A DNA stretch of 64,000 nucleotides from Agaricus subrufescens (Eukaryota > Basidiomycota > Agaricomycetes > Agaricales > Agaricaceae), in assembly GCA_029945375.1 (NCBI GenBank), contig CM057057.1, positions 2,728,001-2,792,000 on the forward strand. The letters are read 5' to 3'. The first letter of the stretch is position 1. Each line of letters begins with the position of its first letter. A model generated the notes under the pieces. That model saw only the letters and a program-made list of their open reading frames with translations. It had not been told where the DNA came from and searched no databases. Both the position numbers and the translations under genes were made by a program. Positions 1 through 12,200 of the stretch are shown in pieces.

Positions 1-1069
1 GGACGACTTAATAGTACTACGACATTGCATTGAACTTCAGATATTCACGTTGGTGCCTCGCCAGTTCGTGAACCCATGATCAATTTGAACTCTCAGTCTT
101 GGCTCTGACTTATGATTTGGTTGATGAACGTGTTCGCTGAACAACTAGTAGAATGTTCTCCCGAAATTCCGGCGCAGTAATTATCTCCGAGCGGACATCT
201 CTGTGTAGCGGTATCATACTAGTGACTGACCACTGAGCTGCACAGTGTCCTAGAAAGTTCAGTAAGCAGCGGCCATACGGGCACACTTCATGTCAAGACT
301 AAGCTGAGGGTGCGTTGATTTGAGATTAGTCATAGTAGATGATTGCTGGGTATATGTTCAGTTAGGCCGCCGGATATTTTGCTCGTTCTACTTGCATTAT
401 ATGGATGATATCCACGACTGATTCAGATAGATCATAATTTTAGTTATTGATTCGGACGAATGTTCCACATTAACAAGTATACAGGAAATTCGAGAATTCA
501 GGGTCTTTCCTCAGTTCAATTTCCTTGGTCAGGATGAAAGGAATCTATTTATATCACAGGCGAGTGATGCGGCAGTTCGTTTCGATTTCCCTTTTTGCCT
601 ACTATATCATATTGTATCGCAATGCGGTATGCCAAGGTCACGTTTGACCCTTATAGGAAGATGGCGTTACCACTCCTATAATATGTTTTATTTTCGAAAC
701 CTGTTCTCTGCGATCTAATCTCTATTCATGAGGCGCGGACCGTGGCCATCGGACATTTCTACATTCACTAATTCGCTGGTAGCACTTCTCCGAACTTGTT
801 TAGCCAGTCGCAGATTCCGGATACCTAAACAAATTTGTCACATATTAGGAGAACGAGTGGTATGCATGTCCTGCGATAATTGATCTCGGCTGAAGATCCC
901 ACTTTGTGAAACGACGGGTCGGGAAATCCTTTGATAACCATATCACCTTAATATATGAAACGTGATATGTAGATACAAGAGTCATTAAAATACACTCCTT
1001 TACAGCAAAGAGCTACAATTCTTACATTCGACACCTACCTGAGCCAAAGAAAAAGCTATCCCGGATATG
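1..1069. other. Gene-free AT-rich stretch
   Basis: No reading frame here resembles a known protein and none is long. The stretch contains repeat copy A (about 540-690), which has a diverged partner at about 3723-3860. It lies downstream of the phosphoesterase pseudogene. Confidence 0.5.
540..690 (+). repeat. Diverged direct repeat, copy A
   Basis: Two blocks occur in the same order and at similar spacing as in copy B. The first is ATCTATTTATATC near 543. The second, near 626, reads like GGTATGCCAAGGTCA followed after a few bases by GCGTTACCAC and CTCCTA. Copy B has matching blocks with about one base in four changed. Both copies have the same orientation and flank the phosphoesterase pseudogene. 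They could be relics of a mobile element or duplicated promoter segments. Confidence 0.5.
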
Positions 1070-2582
1070 CTCTCTCAGTTCTTATTAATAGGAACTAGTA
1101 AAGGCAGACCAGGGCAACCCATGATTGAACACACACGTCGGCCACTGGCACAACTCGCATTGAGATCAGGAGGTATGAAGGGGGTGCTCATCCCAGGATT
1201 GGTGTTGAAAGGCCCGGGTGTAGCACCTGTCCCGTTGAGCATTGGGACATTCTCGATATGCTCGTTCTTCTACCCCGCCTGAGCGGCAACAAAGCCGAAG
1301 ACATTTGACGTAGTTCTAATGCCACACCAAAGTCATTGAATCAAAAACCCGCACGTATTACACTCACTTGCTAGCGTCTTGGCGACCAAGGCATTGCGGG
1401 TCCCAATTCAACTGTACTGTACTCAACTCACTGTAGTGAATAAGGTGTCGTCAGTGGTGCCTTTGAGCTCCTTTGGTATTCCATTGCCGATCGCCACCGA
1501 TGTTGCTGTTAATGTTCTTAGTATCATTTTCATCATAAGTGAATATGATAATGGTTTTAGGTCCGTTAAAATCAGGATTCTTCAGTAGTGGCGTGAGGAA
1601 GTAGTTCAACCAAGACGCTTGGAAGGGGACGTCGGTGTCGTGGGCATCGTTCACCATGTTGGGAACGATGTACATGAAGTGCGGGAGAACGCGAGCTTCA
1701 AGGTCCGTGGCAAAGTCATTCATGCGATGAACACGCGCGGCACGGGAGGGAACGGTAGCAACCGAGTCATAAATGATAAACTGGTTGTGCTTCCGCTTGT
1801 AGAACGGGTAGTACGGCGCGCTGTTGTTCAAGTAATTTTTCGATGAAAAGCTATCAAATGATCTCATGTTAGACAGCAGGTATTGAACCGGGTTTATGTT
1901 CCTTGCCTGAAGATCCCAGAACCATCAGTTGGTAAGTTTTCGTAGTAACCTGCCCAGCTGATGCGCCTCTCCTCAAGAAGGTCGACAATCGTAGGGCCTA
2001 GATGTATTTTTCACTTGTTTAGCGGAGCGATCAACTTTTTAATAATTGTACTTACAGCCCAGGGACAGAGTGCATGTCGTCATCACCCATGCCGAAGGTA
2101 TCACCCCTAGATTGGCAAACGTAGTTCGTTTCTGAAGGGTGTCCACAGGCATAGCAATTAGAGAAACGACTCCTTCGGCGAACTTGGCGGGAATGGGCTA
2201 GAGATAGTTTGTATTGAGTAACAAGGCGCACGAAAAGTAAATAGACAAGACATACATTGCTAGCAGCGTCCTTGAAGTCCGTGTTTTCCATGGTTATTTA
2301 GTCAACAGGCGTCAAGTTTTATTTTCTCAGCATCAGAACAATATGCTTACAATGACAATGCGGTCGAAAACTTTCCCTTTCATCTGTTCGGCCACAGGCA
2401 AGGTGGCGTTGGCCTCTCCAACATAATTGTCACTCTGAAGGTATGGGCGCCTCGACGGGGCCTTGAACGGGGGAATCTACATGGGATTAAATAAGTAATG
2501 GATAGCTGATAGACGGCGTAGTGCACACCAGTGCAACCGACGCGACTGGTAAAAGAATCAGCAAACTGTTGAAGCGAACCAT
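1070..2582 (-). pseudogene. Decayed secreted phosphoesterase (acid phosphatase-like)
   Basis: The pieces on this strand match the fungal phosphoesterase/acid phosphatase family (PF04185 type) in order. They are a hydrophobic signal peptide starting MVRFNSLLILLPVASVAL at 2582, then KVFDRIVIV, ENTDFKDAASN, HPSETNYV with GDTFGMGDDD, VDLLEERRISW, a long block ending TIIIFTYDEND, GIPKELKGTTDDT, STVQLNWD and a C-terminal tail with PGPFNTNPG. They cannot be joined into one frame. The intron acceptor before ENTDF is missing. The frame changes inside the exon between FAEGVV and SNCYACGHPSE. Two further shifts lie after TYDEND, and an in-frame stop follows FVAAQAG. I infer a dead copy of a secreted phosphatase gene. 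Sequencing errors could explain one shift but hardly all of these defects. Confidence 0.65.
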
Positions 2583-4741
2583 GGTAACTAGCTGCGGACA
2601 AGCAAACTGAGACACAAAAAAACTCACCTTAATGTTATGTAGGACACTTTTTTCTGATATTACCCATTACTCCAGAGGATTATCGAACGTGCAGATGGAA
2701 ATATGAAAACGGTTTTCCATTTGGGGACAGGAATTGATCAGAGGAGTGGCGCCGGACAACTCCGAGAGCTTATTCTCGTCAGCAGGTGTCTGGGAGTGAC
2801 CACGGCCGCTGACCGAGTCTCTCAGAGGAGTCAGCTCACTGAGCTCAGTGCTCAGAGGAGACTAGTTAAGCCACGTGCGGCCATAAACCCAATGCGGTGT
2901 GCATATGTTACTCGTTTTCAGGATTATCTGGATGTCGCCGTTGCCCTCACCTTGTCGTTTCCTTTCAGCACTCGCTGTTCTCCGTAATCTATTCAGTTTA
3001 CTCTCAATTGAATTTGAGCCTCTTTCGTTAGTTGCGTTTACTTAAATAAGACGTCAGCAAGAAATTCTGGTGGAAAGTCAGAGAAAGTCGGATGGACACA
3101 ACGCTGTAGTCTACTATAGATAATAAAATATACCAAGTGAACGGCCAAAGTGTTGTGACCATGGCCTAGGTCTTGAGTTGTGCACGATGCACATCGTGCG
3201 GCTACAACCGTTTCAATGAAAATTTAGAGACGTGTGAAAATGCCCCTGGGTTGCCCGCAGGTTGCTCGGGAGGTTTATAGTCCCGTTGATCGACCCTCCC
3301 CTATATTGTTCTATCCTCCAATAATATTCGAGATAATTCAAATAACTCATGTTAAAGTAACCGTTTCTGGTAAGAGCTCCTTAGGGACTCCAGGCACCTT
3401 CTCCCAAAGAGAAGCGACAGCTGGATGCTCGCGCGCTCTCCTGGTCCATTCACGCGGCCACGCACTCCTAAGCAGATGTTAGATCGGACGATCTTATCCG
3501 CCAAACGTGCGACCTTGTCGAGTCGCACTAGGTAATTGAAGCCTACATTGTTTTGTAGCATGCAGCTTACTTTGCTTGCGTTAAACTAGATGACTGATAA
3601 CAGCTTATTTGTATGAACCACCGATTCGCTCAACCAGCATGGACAATCATCTAATAAATTCAAGCGTATAAATGTGAAAGTGTAATCTATCTATATTTGA
3701 ACATTTCTTCCCCGAGATCTACAGGATCTATTTATATCCTAGAATAATAATCCCTTTTCCGTTTGAACCTTCTCTCCGTTGCAGATTTGTGTAGGTATTG
3801 CATACCAAGGTCATTTTTGGCCTTGGAAATAAATGTCGTTGCCACGCCTACTCTTAAAAGGAATAAAATGCCCAAAATATAGCCGCGGTTTCCGCTTTAT
3901 AAAATGTCAATGAGAGGACTTTGAGTACACGTTGGTGGCAGAAATTGATGCGGTTAGACAATTTGAGGTGCCTTGGAGCTCAAGTATACATCATCACAAC
4001 GTACATACATTTGCAACATAGCCCATATGGGGCATAGAACCGATGAGGGAAGTAAAGTAAACGTGAACAATGAGCCGAATTTACATGATACGAATGAAAC
4101 AAGAAAGTCGGCCGCATAAATGGACCAGAAAGTAAAACAAAAGGAAACGAAACGAAACGAAGCCAAAAAATACCGATATAACACAGTCCTATGCTAGTGG
4201 AGAGATAGTTTGAAGGCATGAAGAAAGAAACAAGTATATAAGTAAAATTGATAGTCACGATATTGAGCAGTGGTGTCGACAGCATTTATATGCGTTAATA
4301 ATCAAGGTGGTAAGCTAGCAATAGGGAAAGGGCAGACCATCACAGATGTCACTGATCAAGGGGGAAATGAGTAGGCAATATAAGTCAAGAAAGAGACAGA
4401 AGAGAACAGAGCCGGGCAACCCAAGGATAAATCGAGAGATGAGACAGGAATACTGGGAAATGGAGTGAAATGCACGAGATTTTTCTGGTAGCATGAAATA
4501 TATAAGAGGGCCGAGAGCGAAATAATGAAATCGAAAAGGCGCGTCCAAAATATGAGTAAAGGACTCTTTTTGAAATAGGCAGCTGCAGGCGTGAACCAAG
4601 AGCAATTGCCAAATAGCCGAGATATGATTGCGGCAGGTGACGAGAAGGACCATCGATAGCAGAGAGGAAGGACAGGAGATATCGAGCCCAAATTCAGAGC
4701 ACTGAAACCGATTGACCAGAAGAGACCAGAAGGCAGTCAGT
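2583..4741. other. Long gene-free stretch
   Basis: No credible protein is seen in over 2 kb. The part from about 3950 to 4741 is probably the 3' untranslated and downstream region of the ankyrin/CCCH gene. The 152-codon open frame there (minus strand, 4315-4773) is Cys/Leu/Phe-rich and matches no family I know. Other contents are a short perfect inverted repeat at 3182-3199 and repeat copy B. Confidence 0.5.
3723..3860 (+). repeat. Diverged direct repeat, copy B
   Basis: This is the partner of copy A. It has GGATCTATTTATATC at about 3723, then GCATACCAAGGTCA near 3800 followed by GTCGTTGCCACGCCTA. Order and spacing (about 77 versus 86 bases between blocks) follow copy A, so this is more than chance similarity of one motif. 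Confidence 0.5.
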
Positions 4742-7029
4742 CTATGCAGACACAGATACCTCTTTTGCGACATCCGATGTTACAGATGCCTTGGCAGCTG
4801 TCGCAGCCGCAGCAAATGAGACAGGAAGTTTGCTTGCAGGTGATTCGGAACAAATATTATCGTCGACAATCCCGTTGTCCTGAGGTTTTGGAGAATCCTA
4901 TGTACGACTAAGCGTTGAGCAACATGTGATAGCCTGGGATATGGCCACGTACCTTCGTGGAAGGTGTCTGACTTCGCTCAGGAGTTGACCCACGTGTACT
5001 ATCTTCCTTTCCGTTCATGAACGGTGGCACCTGTCTTTTTACAGGCGCTGGTGCCTGTAAAATCTGAGCAGCTGTTGGCCCATTTGGGATTAAGGGGCTT
5101 TTTGAAGGTGGTGTGGTATTCCTGGCGAGGACAGGAAACTCGTCTGCGTTTGGCACACGTTGCTTCAGTGTCGTCTGCAAAGGAGATTTTTGCATTTTCC
5201 CGGCATACTGAGGGTTGAAACCGTGATGATGGTGATGGTGATGGTGATGGTTTTTACCGCCAGCAGGATATCGTGGACGGGAATGGCCCGAATGGGCAAA
5301 CGGCCCATTGTCACCGGCATTTAAGGGTTTTGATGCAACCTCGACACCATTTTGTTGCGACTGGGAATCCTAAAATCGTATGATCAATAAGGATAATCTA
5401 TCAAAGAGAAGAGAAGCACTAAGGAATATGCCTCACATCTCGAATATTCATATTATTGAGCTTTTCTTCCAGGCCGTTATGTAGGAAGTGACCTCGTGGC
5501 TGCCTGGGGCCACCTCCCCTTGCCCCGTAGAAAGGTGCATGATGATTGGTAGATGTGGTAGTGCCGTCAGGCATGATATGGGGGAACCGACAGTCATCAC
5601 TATATAGCAAAAACCGGCCATCAGTAAAAAAGCATTTTTGGAAGGCATATTGGCAAAAAAGGAAAGTGGTCTATATCGGGATCACGTACCCATTTTTACA
5701 CCGGCCGGTGGGGAAGAAAAGACAAGGGGGTTTGGGTTTTCCGAATGAAGCGCGTCGACTACCACGACGAGCGTGAAGTGATGGCTCACGAGAGTGAGGC
5801 GGAGCGCCGTTGTTCAGGCTTTCAACCCCAGGTTGAGGCTTAGGCATACCATCAACCTCTGGCGAAAAGCTAACATTCCCGTTGGCTAATGATGATTGTT
5901 GCTGAGGATACAGGATGGGACCATCCGGCTGAATGTTGAATGGGCCTACCGGCGAAGGCGTAAAATGAGTGGGTGACTGAGGTCCGGGAGGAGGGAGTTG
6001 AGGTTGAGGCTGGTGATGGAGGGGTGGTACCGGGGGGCCTGTCAGTGGGACTGGCATAGACGCGGGATGAGGGTAAGATGAAGGTGGCATGGGTCCGTAT
6101 GGAACCGAAGGTGAGACCCCGTTCGGGCTGAAAGGTCCTTGGGCAGGAGAAACGACTTCCGAGCTTGACCTAGCGTGCACAATGTGAGGAGGGCCAGGTG
6201 GTGGGGAGAGCGGAGCCATAGGATGTGGACCATTCGCCTGTTGGTAGGTGGGAGGTGGATAAAAGTTGGGAGAGAAGGGGGGAGCTCCCATAGGGTCGTA
6301 GGGAGGGTAGTGTGCGGGGGGCGGAGCGCCGTTCGGATAATAACCTTGAGAAGGATGCAAAAAAATACACGAGGGACCATAGCGACAGGCAGGGTAATAC
6401 CTGCATGGAATCATGCGGGCTATCTCGGGAGGAGGAAGATGAGGTAGACCTCCCGGTGAGTGAGATTCGCCCATGTGTGGAGGAGGGGGAGGTGGGTAAT
6501 AGACACCTCCATCGGGAACAGTAGAAAGGGAAGGATTGATCGTAGGGTAATAAGGATATGCGTCTGGAGGGGGGAGAGGGTAGTAGGGCTTTTGGGAATC
6601 GTCACTCCCATCGGGAGGATATGTTGATATTGGGCCTGAGACGTTGTCTGAAAAAGACTTGTTTTTTGCCTGTGTCAATAGGTCTAGGATGACTCTGTCG
6701 GACGTGTGCTGCTCAGGAGAACCATTAGACGGGTCTGCACCTGGGGTTAGAAGGTGATCAGGGAACATCTCGCACGAAGAGGTAGTCGGAGACAGACCTT
6801 TGTCGAGAAGAGCACGGATGACGTCGGCGTGACCATTTTTGACGGCCTCGACGAGGGGAGTAGAACCGGACTCGTCTGCAAAGGTGAAAGGGAGAATGAG
6901 AAAGGAAGAACAAACGGAGGGCAGCGGCGCACCTCTGAGCTCAATATCGGCTGGATTGGTGGTGAGCAGGAGATCGCTGACAGCGGGGAGGTTGCCCTCA
7001 GAACAAGCCTTGAGGAGAGGAAGGGCCAT
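4742..7029 (-). CDS. Ankyrin-repeat plus CCCH zinc-finger protein
   Basis: A predicted RNA-binding regulator with N-terminal ankyrin repeats (LLKACSEGNLPAV and GSTPLVEAVKNGHADVIRALL) and two CCCH fingers. Finger 1 is CRYYPACRYGPSCIFLH (CX5CX5CX3H). Finger 2 is CX7CX5CX3H and is split by an intron at about 5690-5600, giving CLFFPTGRC then DDCRFPH. Between and after the fingers the chain is very Pro-rich, with a nine-histidine run encoded around 5225-5255. The start at 7029 is chosen because ankyrin homology begins at MALPLLKACSEG; the open frame upstream looks like leader sequence. The last exon, after an intron at about 4950-4900, ends in an Ala/Ser-rich tail. The architecture resembles fungal Cps3-type and plant ankyrin-TZF proteins, which act in mRNA decay or stress responses. 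A role here is inference. Confidence 0.8.
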
Positions 7030-7407
7030 GGCTGGATGAGCGGTGGATGGGAGCGGGAGTATGGGAGAAGCGAGAAGGAGAGGCACGATGAGGGCAAGGC
7101 CAAGCGACAAGATTTGTTCAAACCGGAGCCTTCGGAAAAGTTGGCAAAAAAAAATCAAAATGTCGTCGTGTCCAGATCGATCTCTCTTCATAAGCAGCTT
7201 ATGTCATGCCGGTGCCCGCCCGCTGCCGCCCGTGGCACCATTCTGAGCATTCTCCCCCAGCGCACGAAATGCACAGGTGTCCGTGTTAGCTCGAGATCTA
7301 GGTACGAATTACACAATAATGCAGTCTACTGTCTATCGTTTGGCCCGGGAACACCTGGCACCGACCGCCACTACTCCAGTCAGTCCCACTCTTATCTTCT
7401 GCCGATA
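7030..7407. promoter_or_regulatory. Upstream region of the ankyrin/CCCH gene
   Basis: This spacer separates two genes on the same strand, the end of GPD1 and the start of the ankyrin/CCCH gene. No coding signal or clear motif was recognised. It should hold the promoter of the ankyrin/CCCH gene. Confidence 0.4.
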
Positions 7408-9060
7408 TCAGAATATACTCACCCGTGGCACCGGCGAATCGACATGCTTGCCCAATTTTCGCAGCAGATGACGTGTGGGCCTACCAGCTGTCGGAGGAAG
7501 CTCTAGTTCTTTAGATGGGGGAAGTTCCATGAGCTCGCGGATTGCCACCCGGGTGTCCTTTCCTGCTCTCATAATGTAATGATGACCAAATTGGTCAAAG
7601 ATCCGGAATAACAAGCCTCTCACCGTTGTACAATACGTCATAAACCTGCAGACCATCGGCAATTCGCCCTCTCACAGGAAAACGAGTCACTCACTGCTGT
7701 TGCAATTGGCGCATTAACGCCTAGTCCATCTATGATCGTCTTTGCTCCCTTGGCAGTTGTGACACCCTCCGCCACGCTCCCCAGCGTACTGATGATATTG
7801 TCCAGTGACTCTCCTTCACCTAGCCTGAAACCCACAGTATAGTTGCGACTGTTCGGTGAGCTACATGTCAGGAACAAGTCTCCAACCCCCGCAAGGCCGA
7901 GGAAAGTCAATGGCGAGGCGCCATATGCTGTCCCAATACAAGTCAGTTCGGCCAGGCCTCTGGTAATGATCACTGTACAAATATGGTTCCATCAGCGCTG
8001 TTACAGGGTCCAATCCAGGAAATGGTACAAACTAGCACGCGTGTTATTTTGGAAGCCCAGTCCATCTGACATGCCAGCAGCAATCGCGTACACGTTCTTC
8101 AGGGCACCGGATAGTTCAATTCCAATGGGGTCTCCATTCGTGTAGCTCAATACGACTGTAAATTAGTAAGCATACCTACAGATCAAGCCGCTCACCATCT
8201 GAAATGAGGCTGATGGAAGAGCGTGGTGGCCTTGTTAGCCTCGGTCTCAGTGAAAGAGGCTACAGAAACCGATGTGGGTTGCCTGTTGACAACTGCAATA
8301 GAGTAGATGTAAATAAGATCGAGTGCGGACACGACGGAATGGTCTACTTTCTTTCTTTGGCAAAGGAAGGACCGGACTGAGGGAACAGCATTGGTCTTAT
8401 TTTTGGATCGAGCCCATGATGAAACTCACAATGAAAGCTGCTGCTTCTGCGATCTCCGGTCCACAAGTATCTGTAATGATCTCAAGAGTGAGAGCATTAG
8501 ACCCTACTTCAATACCCTTGTTGACAAATATCATCAGTGGCATGTCCTCGATGTTGAATTTGGGGCGAAGGGTGTGTAAGGTCTCCCTATGGTCACGTCT
8601 CAAACGACGACAAGCACACGAGATCAAACCAGGCGTACCTCAGAAACTGAGTCGGAATAGCAAACAGTAAGACATCCATATTTTCCATGAATTCTTTGGA
8701 AGGAAGCGCCGGTCCCACTGCAGTAATATTCTCGGGAAAAACATGGTCCTTAAGGTAGGCAGAATTTCGGTGATATTTGTTAAAATGGGTGATCATCTTC
8801 TCTTCTCTGGCCCAGATATAGACGTCATGTTGAGAGTCGCCAAGATGAGAAGCAAGACAGGAGCCAAAGTTGCCCGCACCGAACACGAGCACCTTGGAAG
8901 GACCCTTCGGTTGCGCCTTCGCGTTGTACATGGCCAAGGAGCGAAACGAGGGTAGAAAAGGACGGTACAGGGGTCGAATGGAGGCTGAGGTTATATAAGA
9001 AAATGGCTGGAGCCGCACCGAGGTGGAGGCGTGTAGCAGCAGGGACGGTGGGCGCCACAT
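7408..9060 (-). CDS. GPD1: NAD-dependent glycerol-3-phosphate dehydrogenase
   Basis: Reduces dihydroxyacetone phosphate to glycerol-3-phosphate with NADH, feeding glycerol and lipid synthesis and osmotic balance. The NAD-binding Rossmann motif is [17 protein letters not shown]. Family blocks follow in order across at least six short introns: [45 protein letters not shown] with the catalytic Lys, [14 protein letters not shown] with RNYTVG, and [10 protein letters not shown]. The last exon reads to a stop at 7408. Two starts are possible. [11 protein letters not shown] at 8931 gives a usual cytosolic enzyme. [11 protein letters not shown] at 9060 adds 43 residues, rich in Arg and Ser and lacking acidic residues, like a mitochondrial leader. 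The frame stays open further upstream into the neighbouring transposon. Confidence 0.9.
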
Positions 9061-9141
9061 GCAATCCCGGATGCACTTTGACAGGAAGCTTGATACTCGG
9101 GCTGGGGTATCTTTTTCCAAGACGGCCCGACGTCTGAGGTA

Positions 9142-9149
9142 GTCTGTAC
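9142..9149. repeat. Left target-site duplication
   Basis: The 8-bp sequence GTCTGTAC directly abuts the left transposon end. The identical sequence abuts the right end at 13718-13725. An 8-bp duplication is the hallmark of hAT-class insertion. Confidence 0.9.
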
Positions 9150-9171
9150 TAGGGTGCGGGGTAAAAGTCGG
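9150..9171. repeat. Left terminal inverted repeat
   Basis: 22 bases starting TAGGGTGCGGGGTAAAAG match the reverse complement of 13696-13717 exactly. Identity stops abruptly after these bases. Confidence 0.9.
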
Positions 9172-9189
9172 CCGCGTGTAAAAAAGTAG

Positions 9190-9248
9190 GTAACTTACTA
9201 CCCCCCAAATTGGGCCTCGGTAACAAAAGTAAATTACGAGTAAATTAC
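9190..9248. repeat. Left subterminal repeats
   Basis: GTAAATTAC occurs at 9229-9237 and 9240-9248, with a one-base variant at 9190-9198. The same nonamer clusters inside the right end. Such subterminal repeats are typical transposase binding sites in hAT elements. Confidence 0.6.
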
Positions 9249-9286
9249 AGAGGTCATATGACCCAAAAAGGTCACGTGCTCGCCAC

Positions 9287-12200
9287 TTACAACCACGGTT
9301 GCAACGCAAACTCGCCCCCGTCCTCCTCGTCTACAGCCAAATTTTCTACTGGCATGTCTTGTTCTGCGACCTTCGAAAATGTGACTGGGGTGTCAGCGAG
9401 CATATCTGCCAGCTCTGGTGCCTCTAGATTGGTTTCATCATCACCCTCAACAGGCAAGTCTGATCTCGAAGGTGGCAATGTGCTCACAGCCTTACCCGGT
9501 CTTTTCTCAACAGTTTCATCATCTGACTCATCGTAATTTGTATCAGCAACTCGTGGATGGGCTACTCCACCCTCTCCTACCTCCCGTATTGCCCGTACTA
9601 TGTCATAAAACTTGGTAGGTGTCTGTCTGGGCTTTTCACGGTGATTCTAGTACCAGGTCAGTGTTTACAAAGCACGATAGTCAGCTGAGACTTACCCGAT
9701 GTCTTTCAGAGTCCTGTACATGATAGTTTCGGATGCGAGCAATAGCTATAACTGATTTGACACTCTGTCGATTTCGGAGTGAAGTGTTTAACATGGTGAT
9801 CACCGACATGGTACGTTCGTCTGCGATAGAATGAGGAGTGGCTGACAGAACCTTGATAGCTAATACCTAAAAACTATTTAGTACATTGATTGGAGACTTT
9901 TCTGTTCAAAAACCTACAGCTAAAATGCCACCGTTGATGGTACCTTCATACGCTTTCCACCACTCGAGTGGTAGCTGTCCGGGAAGAACAGGGGCGTTAA
10001 ATGGGTAAGCCTTTTGCGCATATGCTGCAATTTGTGACTGATAAGCTCTCGAAAATGCGCCTGCCTTTCCTTTCCACTGAGCCAAAAACATATCTTCTCC
10101 CGATTCTAATTCATCTTTTAGGAGAATGAGACCATATTGTGCTATTTGTTGGAACGTTTTTGGACTCGCAATTCCGGGAGGTACTTGGCCTGAGTTAGTG
10201 TCGGTGGTTTTTCGAATTTTGATGTTGAAATCAAGAGGATTTGGTTCACATAGGATTGAAGATCGTCCATATACTAATTTTTATGGTAAGCGACCACTGC
10301 CCTTATAACTACAAGAAGTTCTCACCAGGATTCAAGTAAAACGCTGTCAGGTGTACATTTGTAGGACCATATATAAAGAAATCACGCCACCGAGATTGTA
10401 CGATACCACGAATTTGACTGCAAATTTTGGAGGGCAAACGACATGAACTCAATGCTTCTTTAAGCCGTCTCAACAATGCGAGCCAATATAGATAGACATC
10501 TCCTGGATTTGCTGACGTTGATTCAAGGCACAGAATTGCTCGAGCGAATGGGTCTCCAATTGCGATGAACCTTGTGAGATTTATCTCATATTCCAATGTA
10601 TCATGAGTGTTACTCGTGTAACACTGGTTCAAGTCCTGGTATAAGTCAATAATAGTTATTTGTTTTCGAAGTGATAACTTACCTTTCCTAGATCTATCAT
10701 CTTATTAGATACTAGTTCACGGATGGCACTAAGACAGCGCTGGATTGAGATAGCTGACCACACGAGTGTCGCGAATCTTGTCTTGCCAACACTTTCAAGT
10801 CCTGGGCCAAGATCATGTTCCTGCCGAAGTTTGCGAAGAAGACCATTTGCATATCCTGAGTGCTTGAAATGAGTTACAGTACGTCGTATCACTGATATGG
10901 TCTCGGCAAAATGTTCAAGTGTTGCAATATCTTTCCAAGTGTTGTTTAGATGATGAACCGGATCAGGAAGATTGAGAATATGGGGATGATTGATGCAAAT
11001 GAGCTCGCGTGCTGTACGAGTATTCCCAGTATTATCTGAGGCCACAGCCACTATCCTTTTCTTTCCGATAGTTTTGATAGCCTATATCTGTGAGATTGTG
11101 ATATAGGAACAAAAAAGGTGACATACCTGTAAAACGAAGTCGGCAATCCAACTTCCGGTATGTGACACCCCTGTTCCATCGATCCCCTCCAGTAATATAA
11201 CCTTTCCAGCTGCGGTCGTAGCATGAAGAGTATAGACTGACTCGCCACTCCGTAACGTTCCGCCATCAAAGGAGAGACTGATATGAGCCGCATTTTGCAA
11301 CTCCTTGATCTGTAGCTTCTTGACATGCTCTGCCTCCGCAAAAATATGGTAATCCATCAATGTGGAAGACGATGCAGGTTTATAGCTTGGAAGGAGGGTC
11401 TCGAAGATTTGCTTCCAGTACCTGTTGTCGGCAACTCGAAGTGCCAGCCTCGCGTCACAAAATAGTAAGGTAATGATAAAGTCAAGTTTGTTATGCAATT
11501 GACGACGTCCACCAGTTCCGAAAAATGTGTCCAAGTGAGGAATAGAATCGGAGGATGCTGTAGTAGACGATAAAGGGACTATGGATCCAGAGCTGGTTGT
11601 TGACAACAAAGCTTTTGTAGCGTCATCATTGACACGAGCTCCGGGTGCCCGTTTTGCATTTAAGGCTGAGGCAGCCTGACGAAGGTCTGAGGGTATGCGT
11701 AAACATGACTGGCAATGTGCTAGAACACGAGATATTGTCCGAGGAGAAAAGGTTTTCTCGCAGTGATGACCAATACATCTGTACTTTTTCTTGATATCAC
11801 CTGGCTGAGTGATATCGACAGTAAAGGTATCAAGGGTTTCTAATTTTGGACGTCCCCATGAGCTTGAACTCTTGATCGATTTACTAGCATCTTCATCAGA
11901 CCCTGATTCGGTATCACTTGCAGGAGAGCTTTGTGTTTGTTCTTCAGACATAATCCGTTTCTTCATCCAAAATTAACATGTGATACAGGAAATTGCACAG
12001 TCACTCACTCGTTTGTGCTCAATAGTAGATTGAACACGAAAAATTGGAGCCAAACATACACCTTGGTCGTTCACAGCATCTAATCTTCTTTTTTTCGGTT
12101 TGGTAGTACTACTCCGTGGGCCCAATAGCTTCAATTTGGTTTTAGGCAAAACAGGGACATCCGAATCATGAAGTAAAAGCGGGTCAATAGGTATTGACTC

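Noticed and set aside
4315..4773. 152-codon open frame on the minus strand
   Set aside because: It overlaps the last coding exon of the ankyrin/CCCH gene out of frame and lies in its 3' region. The product is Cys/Leu/Phe-rich and matches no family.
5225..5255. Microsatellite near the ankyrin/CCCH gene
   Set aside because: The repeat is in frame and encodes a histidine run of that protein, so it is coding rather than a separate feature.
6754..7506. 250-codon plus-strand frame
   Set aside because: It is antisense to the ankyrin/CCCH coding exon and promoter, and its composition is a shadow of the Pro-rich frame.
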